NCBI GenBank assembly: GCA_910578715.1 | Contig: CAJTRL010000005.1 | Location: 34,491-98,490, forward strand | Direction: 5' to 3' | From: an uncultured Lachnospiraceae bacterium | GTDB taxonomy: Bacteria; Bacillota; Clostridia; Lachnospirales; Lachnospiraceae | Length of the DNA stretch: 64,000 nucleotides | Shown here: piece after piece, positions 16,571-24,014 of the stretch | How positions within the stretch are numbered: the first letter of the stretch is position 1 | Layout of the letters: each line of letters begins with the position of its first letter | The notes under the pieces: generated by a model | Told to the model about the DNA's origin: nothing | The model's input: only the letters and a program-made list of their open reading frames with translations | Databases searched by the model: none | Translations under genes and position numbers: made by a program

Positions 16571-19009
16571 TTACTGCTGTTCAGTTCCGCCGTTGTCTGT
16601 AAGCGGCTCTTCCCGTCTCTCTGCCTGTGCCTGCTGTTCTGTCTGCGCTTCGTTTACTTCATGCGCTTCTTCCGACGCCTGCACTTCATTTCCCGTTTCG
16701 CCCCGGCCGGACAACTGCTCCGTCTCTTCTGCAAGCGTCTGTGAGAAAGCTCTGCCCGCCGCTTCCGGCTCCGCCGGCGATGGCACAGGGCGAAACGCCT
16801 CGTTCTGCGGCGAACCCGTCACAAAGTTCTGCCCCGTGCCCGATGCCACGGGAGTCTGCGGCACATTGGAATGTGAGAAAAGCCCGACATTTGCGCCGTC
16901 TGCCCGTGGTTCTTCCCGATAATATCCCGTCCGGAACTGCGGCATATTAGGGTTCTGCTGCATGTTCTGATTCTGCATCGCGCCCGGATTCTGTGGTGTA
17001 TTCTGCGCCGCCGTTTTGGGTTTTTCGGGCGTTTCCTTTTTGTCCTTTTCCTCTTCTTCCGGCTCCGGAATGCCTTTTTCTTTCCGGTATATCTTCATAA
17101 ACTCCTTGCCGGTAATCGTCTCTTTTTCAATCAGGTAATCGGCCAGTTTGTCCATGATTTCCCGGTTGGCCTTCAACAGCTTTTTCGCCTGTTTATAACT
17201 GTCATGCAGCATTTTCATGACTTCCGTATCAATATCCGCTGCCGTTTCCTCCGAACAGGTCAGGGATGCGCTGCCGTCCAGATACTGACTTTCCACCGTC
17301 GCAAGGCCCATCAGGCCGAATTTTTTGCTCATGCCAAACCGCGTAACCATATTCCGGGCAATACTGGTCGCCTGTTCAATATCGTTAGCGGCTCCCGTCG
17401 TTACCGTATCGAAAACGATTTCCTCCGCCGCACGGCCGCCGAGCAGTCCAACCAGTCTGTCACGCAGCTCCGCCTCGGTATTCAGGTACTTCTCTTCTTC
17501 CGGAACGTGCATGACATAACCGAGCGCGCCCATCGTCCGGGGAACAATCGTAATTTTCTGTACCGGTTCCGAATTTTTCTGCAAAGCGCTGATAAGCGCA
17601 TGGCCGACTTCATGGTAAGACACAATTTTCCGTTCTTCTTTGCTCATGATGCGGTCTTTCTTTTCCTTGCCCACAAGCACCTGTTCCACCGCGTCGAACA
17701 GGTCTTTCTGGCTCACAAATTCTCGTCCCATTTTGACCGCATTAATTGCGGCTTCGTTAATCATATTTGCGAGGTCGGAACCGACCGCGCCGGATGTTGC
17801 GAGCGCAATCTCATCCAAATCTACCGATTCATCCATGAGAACGTCCTTCGCATGTACCTTCAATATTTCTACCCGGCCTTTTAAATCGGGTTTGTCAACA
17901 ATGATTCTCCTGTCGAAACGTCCCGGACGCAGCAGCGCCTTATCCAGTATTTCCGGCCGGTTCGTCGCTGCCAGAATAATAATGCCGTTTTTGCCGTCAA
18001 AACCGTCCATCTCGGAAAGCAGCTGATTTAACGTCTGTTCCCGTTCTTCGTTTCCACCGCCGTATTTGGAATCACGGCTTCTGCCGATGGCGTCGATTTC
18101 GTCAATAAAAACGATACATGGCGCGTTTTTCTCCGCCTCTTTGAACAGGTCGCGGACACGGGAGGCGCCGACCCCGACATACAATTCGATGAAGTCCGAG
18201 CCGGACAGAGAGAAAAACGGAACATGGGCTTCTCCCGCTACCGCCTTGGCCAGAAGCGTTTTGCCGGTTCCGGGAGGCCCTACAAGCAGCGCGCCTTTAG
18301 GCAGCCTTGCGCCGATTTTGGAATATTTCCCCGGATTATGCAGAAAATCCACCACTTCTACAAGGGATTCCTTCGCTTCGTCTTCTCCGGCAACGTCCTG
18401 AAACGTAATACCAGTTTCTTTCTGCACATACACTTTGGCATTGCTTTTCCCGACGCCCATCGGTCCGCCTTTTCCCATCTTACGGAAAAGAAGGCTCAGC
18501 AGTCCCCACATGAGCAGTATCGGCAGAACATAATAGAGCAGTATCGTAATAATGACGCTGGAGCTGTCCGCCACCTGTTTTTTAATCACAATATCATGCT
18601 CTAACAGTCTCGCGGTCAGTGTATCGTCGTCTTCCATTTTTCCGGTATAATAAGTTGTCCCGCCGCCGTATACATACAGGAACGGATTATTGCTTTCCGT
18701 CTGTCTGGGCTGGATGGTGATGCGGTCGGAATCCACTACGACGCTTTTAATCTCACCTTTCTCCATCATCTCAATAAATTCGTTATAACTGATTTCCTGA
18801 TTGTTCGAGCCCGTCATAAATTTCATAAACATGCTGATGCTGAACAATGTAATCAGCGCGGCGATGGCCAGAATAATCAGACTCTGCTTCTTCGGGTCAT
18901 TTCCGTTTCCGCCGGGGCCTCCCTGACCGTTTGGGTTGTCCGGTCCCCGGTTTGGGTTATTGCCGCCATTATTATAATTACCATCGTACTGGTTAAGATT
19001 TTCATCCAT
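16571..19009 (-). CDS. ftsH: ATP-dependent zinc metalloprotease FtsH
   Basis: 812 residues from ATG 19009 (MDENLNQYDG). The alternative ATG at 19045 lies in the loop of a 5' leader hairpin. An Asn/Gly-rich N-tail is followed by a membrane helix (about 40-62), an extracytoplasmic loop, a second helix, then the AAA+ domain with GPPGTGKT, CIVFIDEIDAIG and the second region of homology (LLRPGRFDRRI), and the protease domain with HEVGH and the third zinc ligand region. FtsH degrades misfolded membrane proteins and short-lived regulators. The C-terminal tail of about 160 residues is unusually long and rich in Gln, Asn, Pro and Glu. Confidence 0.96.
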   Translation of the reverse strand: MDENLNQYDGNYNNGGNNPNRGPDNPNGQGGPGGNGNDPKKQSLIILAIAALITLFSISMFMKFMTGSNNQEISYNEFIEMMEKGEIKSVVVDSDRITIQPRQTESNNPFLYVYGGGTTYYTGKMEDDDTLTARLLEHDIVIKKQVADSSSVIITILLYYVLPILLMWGLLSLLFRKMGKGGPMGVGKSNAKVYVQKETGITFQDVAGEDEAKESLVEVVDFLHNPGKYSKIGARLPKGALLVGPPGTGKTLLAKAVAGEAHVPFFSLSGSDFIELYVGVGASRVRDLFKEAEKNAPCIVFIDEIDAIGRSRDSKYGGGNEEREQTLNQLLSEMDGFDGKNGIIILAATNRPEILDKALLRPGRFDRRIIVDKPDLKGRVEILKVHAKDVLMDESVDLDEIALATSGAVGSDLANMINEAAINAVKMGREFVSQKDLFDAVEQVLVGKEKKDRIMSKEERKIVSYHEVGHALISALQKNSEPVQKITIVPRTMGALGYVMHVPEEEKYLNTEAELRDRLVGLLGGRAAEEIVFDTVTTGAANDIEQATSIARNMVTRFGMSKKFGLMGLATVESQYLDGSASLTCSEETAADIDTEVMKMLHDSYKQAKKLLKANREIMDKLADYLIEKETITGKEFMKIYRKEKGIPEPEEEEKDKKETPEKPKTAAQNTPQNPGAMQNQNMQQNPNMPQFRTGYYREEPRADGANVGLFSHSNVPQTPVASGTGQNFVTGSPQNEAFRPVPSPAEPEAAGRAFSQTLAEETEQLSGRGETGNEVQASEEAHEVNEAQTEQQAQAERREEPLTDNGGTEQQ

Positions 19010-19036
19010 CTTTTTTATTTTTTCCTCTCTCTCAGC

Positions 19037-19056
19037 CTGCGGCATAGAAACCGCAG
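19037..19056 (-). other. Leader hairpin of ftsH enclosing an upstream ATG
   Basis: CTGCGG (19037-19042) pairs with CCGCAG (19051-19056). The ATG of the longer ftsH frame (19045) lies in the loop, which argues for the start at 19009 and could influence initiation. Confidence 0.5.
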
Positions 19057-19071
19057 TTTTCTCTATCCTTT

Positions 19072-19100
19072 ATTATATGGATTACTTTTTTATAAATCAA
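19072..19100 (-). promoter_or_regulatory. Promoter of ftsH
   Basis: On the minus strand TTGATT (19100-19095) and TATAAT (19077-19072) are 17 bases apart. This places the transcript start near 19065 and gives a leader of about 55 bases. Confidence 0.75.
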
Positions 19101-19197
19101 TAAGGTAATTATGAATTTATGAACACAAGTATTAAAGATTTCTAAAGTTTTTTCACAAAATTTACTTTTATGGTAGATTTTTTCCGTATTGGCATTG

Positions 19198-19203
19198 TAT
19201 AAT
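19198..19203 (+). promoter_or_regulatory. -10 element of the pyrG promoter
   Basis: TATAAT about 155 bases before pyrG; the -35 position is poor (AGATTT). The 19010-19357 interval therefore holds divergent promoters for ftsH and pyrG and the pyrG leader, with no gene. Confidence 0.5.
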
Positions 19204-19244
19204 GAAATAAATAATGTCTGTTGCACAGATTTTATTCGACTCAG

Positions 19245-19310
19245 AGAATCGCTTACAGCGATTCTTCGTAGTTTAGCGCCAATTGAAACGTCAGATTTTT
19301 TTATTGGCGC
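19245..19310 (+). promoter_or_regulatory. Two hairpins in the pyrG leader
   Basis: AGAATCGC (19245-19252) pairs with GCGATTCT (19258-19265), and GCGCCAAT (19276-19283) pairs with ATTGGCGC (19303-19310), with a run of seven T inside the second loop. Neither stem is followed by a T-run, so this is not a simple attenuator. A nearby AATGTCTGTTGCACAGA resembles the repeat core at 14450. Confidence 0.45.
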
Positions 19311-19357
19311 ACGAGAACACAGAAGATTTGGCTGAAAGAAAGGCATGGAAGATTGAT

Positions 19358-20965
19358 ATGGCTGTAAAATATGTATTCGTAACGGGCGGTGTCGTTTCCG
19401 GACTCGGTAAGGGTATTACCGCCGCATCCTTAGGCAGATTATTAAAAGCGCGCGGTTACAAGGTAACCATGCAGAAATTCGACCCCTATATCAATATCGA
19501 CCCGGGAACGATGAATCCGATTCAGCATGGCGAGGTATTCGTGACCGAAGACGGAACGGAGACCGATTTGGACCTCGGGCATTATGAGCGGTTTATCGAC
19601 GAAAATCTCGATAAAAATTCAAATGTTACAACAGGAAAAGTGTACTGGTCCGTTCTTCAGAAAGAGCGCCGCGGCGATTACGGCGGCGGGACCGTGCAGG
19701 TCATTCCTCATATTACCAATGAAATTAAAAGCCGTTTTTACCGTAATTTCACGGATAAAGAAACAAGAATTGCCATCATCGAAGTGGGCGGCACGGTGGG
19801 CGATATCGAAAGCCAGCCTTTCCTGGAATCCATCCGTCAGTTTCAGCATGAAGTGGGCAAAGAAAACGCGATTCTGATTCATGTTACCCTGATTCCCTAT
19901 CTGCGTGCGTCTCAGGAAATGAAAACGAAGCCGACACAGGCAAGCGTTAAGGAGCTGCAGGGAATGGGTATCCGGCCCGACATCATCGTATGCCGCAGCG
20001 AATACCCGTTAGACCAGGGATTAAAAGACAAAATTGCGCTGTTTTGTAATGTACCGAACAACCATGTCTTACAAAATCTGGATGTGGAATATTTATATGA
20101 GGCGCCTCTGGCAATGGAAAAAGAGCATCTCGCCCAGGTTGCCTGCGAATGCCTGAATCTGGAATGTCCGGAGCCGGATTTGACCGACTGGAAAATCATG
20201 GTGGAATCTCTGCGGACTCCCACCGATGAAGTTACAATTGCCCTTGTCGGTAAATATACGCAGCTTCATGATGCCTATATCAGTGTCGTGGAAGCCTTAA
20301 AGCACGGCGGCATTTCCAACCGCTGCGTCGTTGACCTGAAATGGGTGGATTCCGAAACGGTCACTGCGGAAAATGTTGCCGACATACTAAGCGGCGTCAA
20401 CGGCATTCTGGTTCCCGGCGGTTTTGGCGACAGAGGCATTGAAGGTATGCTCCATGCCATCCGCTATGCGCGGGAAAATAAAATTCCCTATCTGGGGCTT
20501 TGTCTTGGCATGCAGCTGTCCATTGTGGAATTTGCAAGAACCGTTATCGGATATAACGACGCTCACAGCATCGAGCTTGACCCGTCCACAACGCATCCTG
20601 TTATCGCGCTGATGCCCGACCAGAACGATGTGGAAGATATCGGCGGTACTTTACGTCTCGGCTCCTATCCCTGTGTTCTGGACAAGAACTCCAAAGCATA
20701 TCAGTTATACGGAGAAGAAACGATTCACGAGAGGCACAGGCACCGCTACGAAGTCAACAATGATTATCGTACCGTTCTTTCGGAACACGGCATGAAATTA
20801 TCAGGTCTTTCGCCGGATGGACGCATCGTTGAGATGTGCGAGTTACCCGGGCATCCTTTCTTCGTTGCGACACAGGCCCATCCGGAACTGAAATCCAGGC
20901 CGAACAGGCCGCACCCGTTATTCCGCGGTTTTGTTTCCGCCGCTCTGGAACATAAAAAGAGCTGA
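19358..20965 (+). CDS. pyrG: CTP synthase
   Basis: 535 residues from ATG 19358 (MAVKYVFVTGGVVSGLGKG), preceded by GGAAG; the longer frame to 19283 lacks a site. It converts UTP to CTP using ATP and glutamine. The synthetase domain shows SGLGKGITAASLG, KFDPYINIDPGTM, HGEVFVTEDGTETDLDLGHYERF (core DLGHYERF) and GGTVGDIES. The glutamine amidotransferase domain has GFGDRG, the catalytic Cys in YLGLCLGMQ, and the His-Glu pair in ATQAHPE. Full length. It is transcribed alone and ends in a two-way terminator. Confidence 0.97.
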   Translation: MAVKYVFVTGGVVSGLGKGITAASLGRLLKARGYKVTMQKFDPYINIDPGTMNPIQHGEVFVTEDGTETDLDLGHYERFIDENLDKNSNVTTGKVYWSVLQKERRGDYGGGTVQVIPHITNEIKSRFYRNFTDKETRIAIIEVGGTVGDIESQPFLESIRQFQHEVGKENAILIHVTLIPYLRASQEMKTKPTQASVKELQGMGIRPDIIVCRSEYPLDQGLKDKIALFCNVPNNHVLQNLDVEYLYEAPLAMEKEHLAQVACECLNLECPEPDLTDWKIMVESLRTPTDEVTIALVGKYTQLHDAYISVVEALKHGGISNRCVVDLKWVDSETVTAENVADILSGVNGILVPGGFGDRGIEGMLHAIRYARENKIPYLGLCLGMQLSIVEFARTVIGYNDAHSIELDPSTTHPVIALMPDQNDVEDIGGTLRLGSYPCVLDKNSKAYQLYGEETIHERHRHRYEVNNDYRTVLSEHGMKLSGLSPDGRIVEMCELPGHPFFVATQAHPELKSRPNRPHPLFRGFVSAALEHKKS

Positions 20966-20995
20966 CCCGGCTCCGGAAGATATGCCTTATCACAT

Positions 20996-21039
20996 AAAAA
21001 ACGGACACATACGCATCGGCTGCGGGTGTGCCCGTTTTT
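20996..21039. terminator. Bidirectional terminator between pyrG and the coiled-coil gene
   Basis: AAAAACGG at 20996-21004 pairs with CCGTTTTT at 21032-21039 with an inner GC-rich stem. T-runs follow on both strands, so it ends both convergent genes. Confidence 0.85.
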
Positions 21040-21065
21040 CTTATGTTTTTTCCACGATTTCTTCC

Positions 21066-22103
21066 TTACAGAGTATCGTCTATTTTTGCACCTTTGATAT
21101 CTTCTTCCAGCAATTTCATTTTCTGAAGCATTGCCTTGATTTCCGTCTGGACTTTGGATGGAAGCGCGGACTGGTTTGTGGAATAAATCTGCGCATCTTC
21201 GATGATATCTGCCTGTTCCCTGGCGTTCTCGCGCTGCTCTTCTTTGATTTCTTCCACATCCCAGTTTTCTTCCTGTTTTATTTCTATTTTTTCCTGAAGC
21301 TCTTCTTTCTCTTCTTTTCTCTCTTCGATTTTTTCTTCCTGTTCTTCCTTTTCTTCGGCTTTTTTCTCCGCTTCTTCCTTCTTCTCTTCCAGTTCTTCCT
21401 GAATATGGTCCTGTGCTTCGCCTGTCAGCATGCCGATTGCTTCTTTGCTGGCCGCCTCGTTTATTTTATCCGCTTCCTGCTGGGCATCCAGCATGTTGTG
21501 ATGCTTCAGATTTTCGAGTTTGACCGCGCGGATGCCTGCGTTTTCTCCTATGATTCCGCTTTCCGCCCTGTCTAATTCAAACTGGTGATAATCCATGCTG
21601 TCGTCTATTCCATGAGCCCGTTCTTCGTATTCGTTCAGCCGGGCCAGGCGTTCTTTTTCTTCCGTCGTCATCACAACGGCCGGGTCCTCCAATGACTGCT
21701 GCTGCTTTTTCAGCAAAGCCTCACGCTCGCCGCTGCCCTCTTCTACGCCGTATTCTTCCATGAGCGCTGCTTTTTTCTCCCGGAGCCCCATTATCGCATC
21801 CCGCTCCTTAGATGCGGCATTTTCATATTCCTGAATACGCATTTTGCTTTCATCAATGCCCATCTGAATTTTTTTATCGCCCAGCCACGCATCGGTTACT
21901 ACCTTCATCGCCCGCGCCTGTGCGCGCTGCTTCCGTTTCAGAACGGTGTCCATGTTTCCGTTCAGTTCATTCATATTAATGGAGCCGTTTTTCATGCCCT
22001 TCTTCCGGCCGCTTCTGTTTCCCCTGGCGTCTGCGCGCGCCTGGGCATTCGCATTCTGGTGCACCATCCTGTTATTTCTGGTTCCCGCTAACTGCATCGC
22101 CAT
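21066..22103 (-). CDS. Highly charged coiled-coil protein of unknown function
   Basis: 345 residues from ATG 22103 (MAMQLAGTRNNRM), with AGGGAGG upstream; the frame is open to 22241 without a better start. The N-terminus is Asn/Arg-rich and basic, the middle has repeated helices (MRIQEYENAASKERDAIMGLREKK), and residues about 245-305 are almost pure Glu/Lys/Gln (EELEEKKEEAEKKAEEKEEQ), a long coiled coil. There is no signal peptide or membrane helix. Similar proteins are seen in Lachnospiraceae and carry only a DUF label as far as I recall. Single-gene unit between convergent pyrG and cls. Confidence 0.8.
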   Translation of the reverse strand: MAMQLAGTRNNRMVHQNANAQARADARGNRSGRKKGMKNGSINMNELNGNMDTVLKRKQRAQARAMKVVTDAWLGDKKIQMGIDESKMRIQEYENAASKERDAIMGLREKKAALMEEYGVEEGSGEREALLKKQQQSLEDPAVVMTTEEKERLARLNEYEERAHGIDDSMDYHQFELDRAESGIIGENAGIRAVKLENLKHHNMLDAQQEADKINEAASKEAIGMLTGEAQDHIQEELEEKKEEAEKKAEEKEEQEEKIEERKEEKEELQEKIEIKQEENWDVEEIKEEQRENAREQADIIEDAQIYSTNQSALPSKVQTEIKAMLQKMKLLEEDIKGAKIDDTL

Positions 22104-22287
22104 GTTATCAACCTCCCTGTTATTCTCCCGCTCCACCCGTTCTTTGGGCCAGCGCGTTACTTCGTTGGCAAAATCCGTTTTGCCATATCCGCTTATCGTA
22201 TATATCGGCCTCCACGGACCGATTCTTAACAAAATGCCCAAAAATGTTGTGAAACGGCTCTTTTACGCCATTAACGTATTCGAGGAC

Positions 22288-23865
22288 TCACAATAGCGGT
22301 GCAACCGCCTTCATCAGGCATCCTGTCAGCTTCACATGCCATTTTTCCTTCCGCACCGTTTCCTTCGTAACCTGCCTGCATTTGGCCAGAGTGGCCTGGA
22401 AATCCGCCTCTATTTCCGCAACACAGTCCGTTCCGTACAGATAGGTAGCGCATTCAAAATGATGATACAGGCTGCGGTAATCCAGATTAATCGTGCCGAC
22501 CACCGCCTCCGTCGTATCGCTGACACAGGTCTTTGCATGGACAAAGCCCGGCGTATACTCATAAATTTTTACGCCCGATTCCAGCAACGATTTATAATGG
22601 GTCTTTGCAAGCGCATAGGGAACGGCCTTGTCAGGAATACCGGGCAGTATCAGCGCAACTTCAACGCCCCGCTCCGCCGCAAACTTGAGCGCCGTCTCGA
22701 TTTCCCCGTCCAGAATCAGGTACGGCGTCATGATATGTACGTAGGAAAGAGACCTGTTCAAAATATCCATATAAACCCGCTCTCCCAGCTTGTCATCGTC
22801 AAGCGGACAGTCTCCATAAGGAATGACATAGCCGTTTGCCTCTTCGGCGGGATTTGCCGGAAAAGATAGAAATTTCGTATATTCCGGCTCTTTTTCATCA
22901 AAATCCCAGTTCTGTAAAAACATCAGTGTAAAGCTCTTTACCGCTTCGCCTTTCAGCATGACCGCCGTATCTTTCCAGTGACCGAACTTCGGCTTTGCGT
23001 TGATATATTCATCCGACAGGTTTACTCCGCCGTTAAATGCGGTATGGCCGTCGATTACCAGAATTTTTCTGTGGTCTCTGTAATTATAATGCGTAGAAAC
23101 AAACGGCGTTACCGGGGAAAAAACCTTGCATTTGATGCCCAGTTTTCTAAGCCGTTTCGGATAATCGCGGGGCAGCAGAGCGAACTCACATGTTCCGTCA
23201 TACATGATGCGGACGTCCACGCCTTCGGCCGCTTTCTTTGAGAGTATCTCCAGAATTTTGCCCCACATAAGCCCTTCGTCCACAATAAAATATTCCATAA
23301 AAATGAAATGCTGCGCTTTTTCCAGCTGTTTCAGCATCTCCGCAAACTTATCTTCTCCGAGGGGAAAATATGTGACCGCCGTTTTCTCATAAACCGGATG
23401 ACAGCCGCTTCTGTGCATATAGCGTGCCAGCGCCGCGGCGCCCTTGTTTTCTTCGGAAAATTTCCGCATCACCTCTTCTGACTGAGGAATACATTCCTTC
23501 GTGTCTTTGATAATTCTGTTGATATGCACTTTCAATGCCCTGTGGCCGATTTCACTCTGTGTATACGCGAATAAAAGCACTCCAAATACGGGCAGCAGCA
23601 TGATGACAATCAGCCATGTAATTTTCGCTGTCGGGTCAATCCGGCTGTTCAAAAGATAAATCACCATCACAAACGTAAACAGCACGGTTCCTCCCATAAT
23701 ATGAGGCAGAAACTTTTCAAAGCGCCAGAACATCCCAAACAGAATAAAAACCTGTACAAGCAGCATCAGCAAAACCAGTCCGAAGCGGCTGAAAATCGCA
23801 TGAATAATTCCCTTCTGCCCTCTTTTCAGAAGGTTTAATCCTTTGTCTTTATAATCTATGGACAC
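22288..23865 (-). CDS. cls: Cardiolipin synthase (phospholipase D type)
   Basis: 525 residues from a GTG at 23865 (MSIDYKDKG) that follows AGGAG. Two N-terminal membrane helices (about 25-45 and 58-98) precede two PLD domains. Each has an HKD motif: HRKILVIDG...GGVN in the first half and HAKTCVSD...GTINLDYRS in the second. It joins two phosphatidylglycerols into cardiolipin and glycerol at the membrane. Length and layout match bacterial Cls. The N-terminal part includes the usual NSRIDPTAKITWLIVIMLLPVFG segment (core DPTAKITW). Confidence 0.94.
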   Translation of the reverse strand: MSIDYKDKGLNLLKRGQKGIIHAIFSRFGLVLLMLLVQVFILFGMFWRFEKFLPHIMGGTVLFTFVMVIYLLNSRIDPTAKITWLIVIMLLPVFGVLLFAYTQSEIGHRALKVHINRIIKDTKECIPQSEEVMRKFSEENKGAAALARYMHRSGCHPVYEKTAVTYFPLGEDKFAEMLKQLEKAQHFIFMEYFIVDEGLMWGKILEILSKKAAEGVDVRIMYDGTCEFALLPRDYPKRLRKLGIKCKVFSPVTPFVSTHYNYRDHRKILVIDGHTAFNGGVNLSDEYINAKPKFGHWKDTAVMLKGEAVKSFTLMFLQNWDFDEKEPEYTKFLSFPANPAEEANGYVIPYGDCPLDDDKLGERVYMDILNRSLSYVHIMTPYLILDGEIETALKFAAERGVEVALILPGIPDKAVPYALAKTHYKSLLESGVKIYEYTPGFVHAKTCVSDTTEAVVGTINLDYRSLYHHFECATYLYGTDCVAEIEADFQATLAKCRQVTKETVRKEKWHVKLTGCLMKAVAPLL

Positions 23866-23940
23866 GAAAACATCTCCTTTGTAAAATATATTTCCGAATC
23901 ATTGCGTCCCAAAGCAGCCAGCCCGCAAACATCCGGTGTG

Positions 23941-23979
23941 AAAAATCCCTTCCAGGCTTTTACACCGGAAGGGATTTTA
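23941..23979 (-). terminator. Terminator after the GH3 gene
   Basis: On the minus strand AAATCCCTTCC pairs with GGAAGGGATTT, followed by a T-tract. It lies 36 bases beyond the stop at 24015. Confidence 0.85.
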
Positions 23980-24014
23980 TGCCGTTCTAACAGCCAATTT
24001 CCGATAGCCGGAAA

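Noticed and set aside
19245..19310. pyrG attenuator
   Set aside because: Neither hairpin is followed by a T-run, so a terminator form cannot be drawn with confidence.
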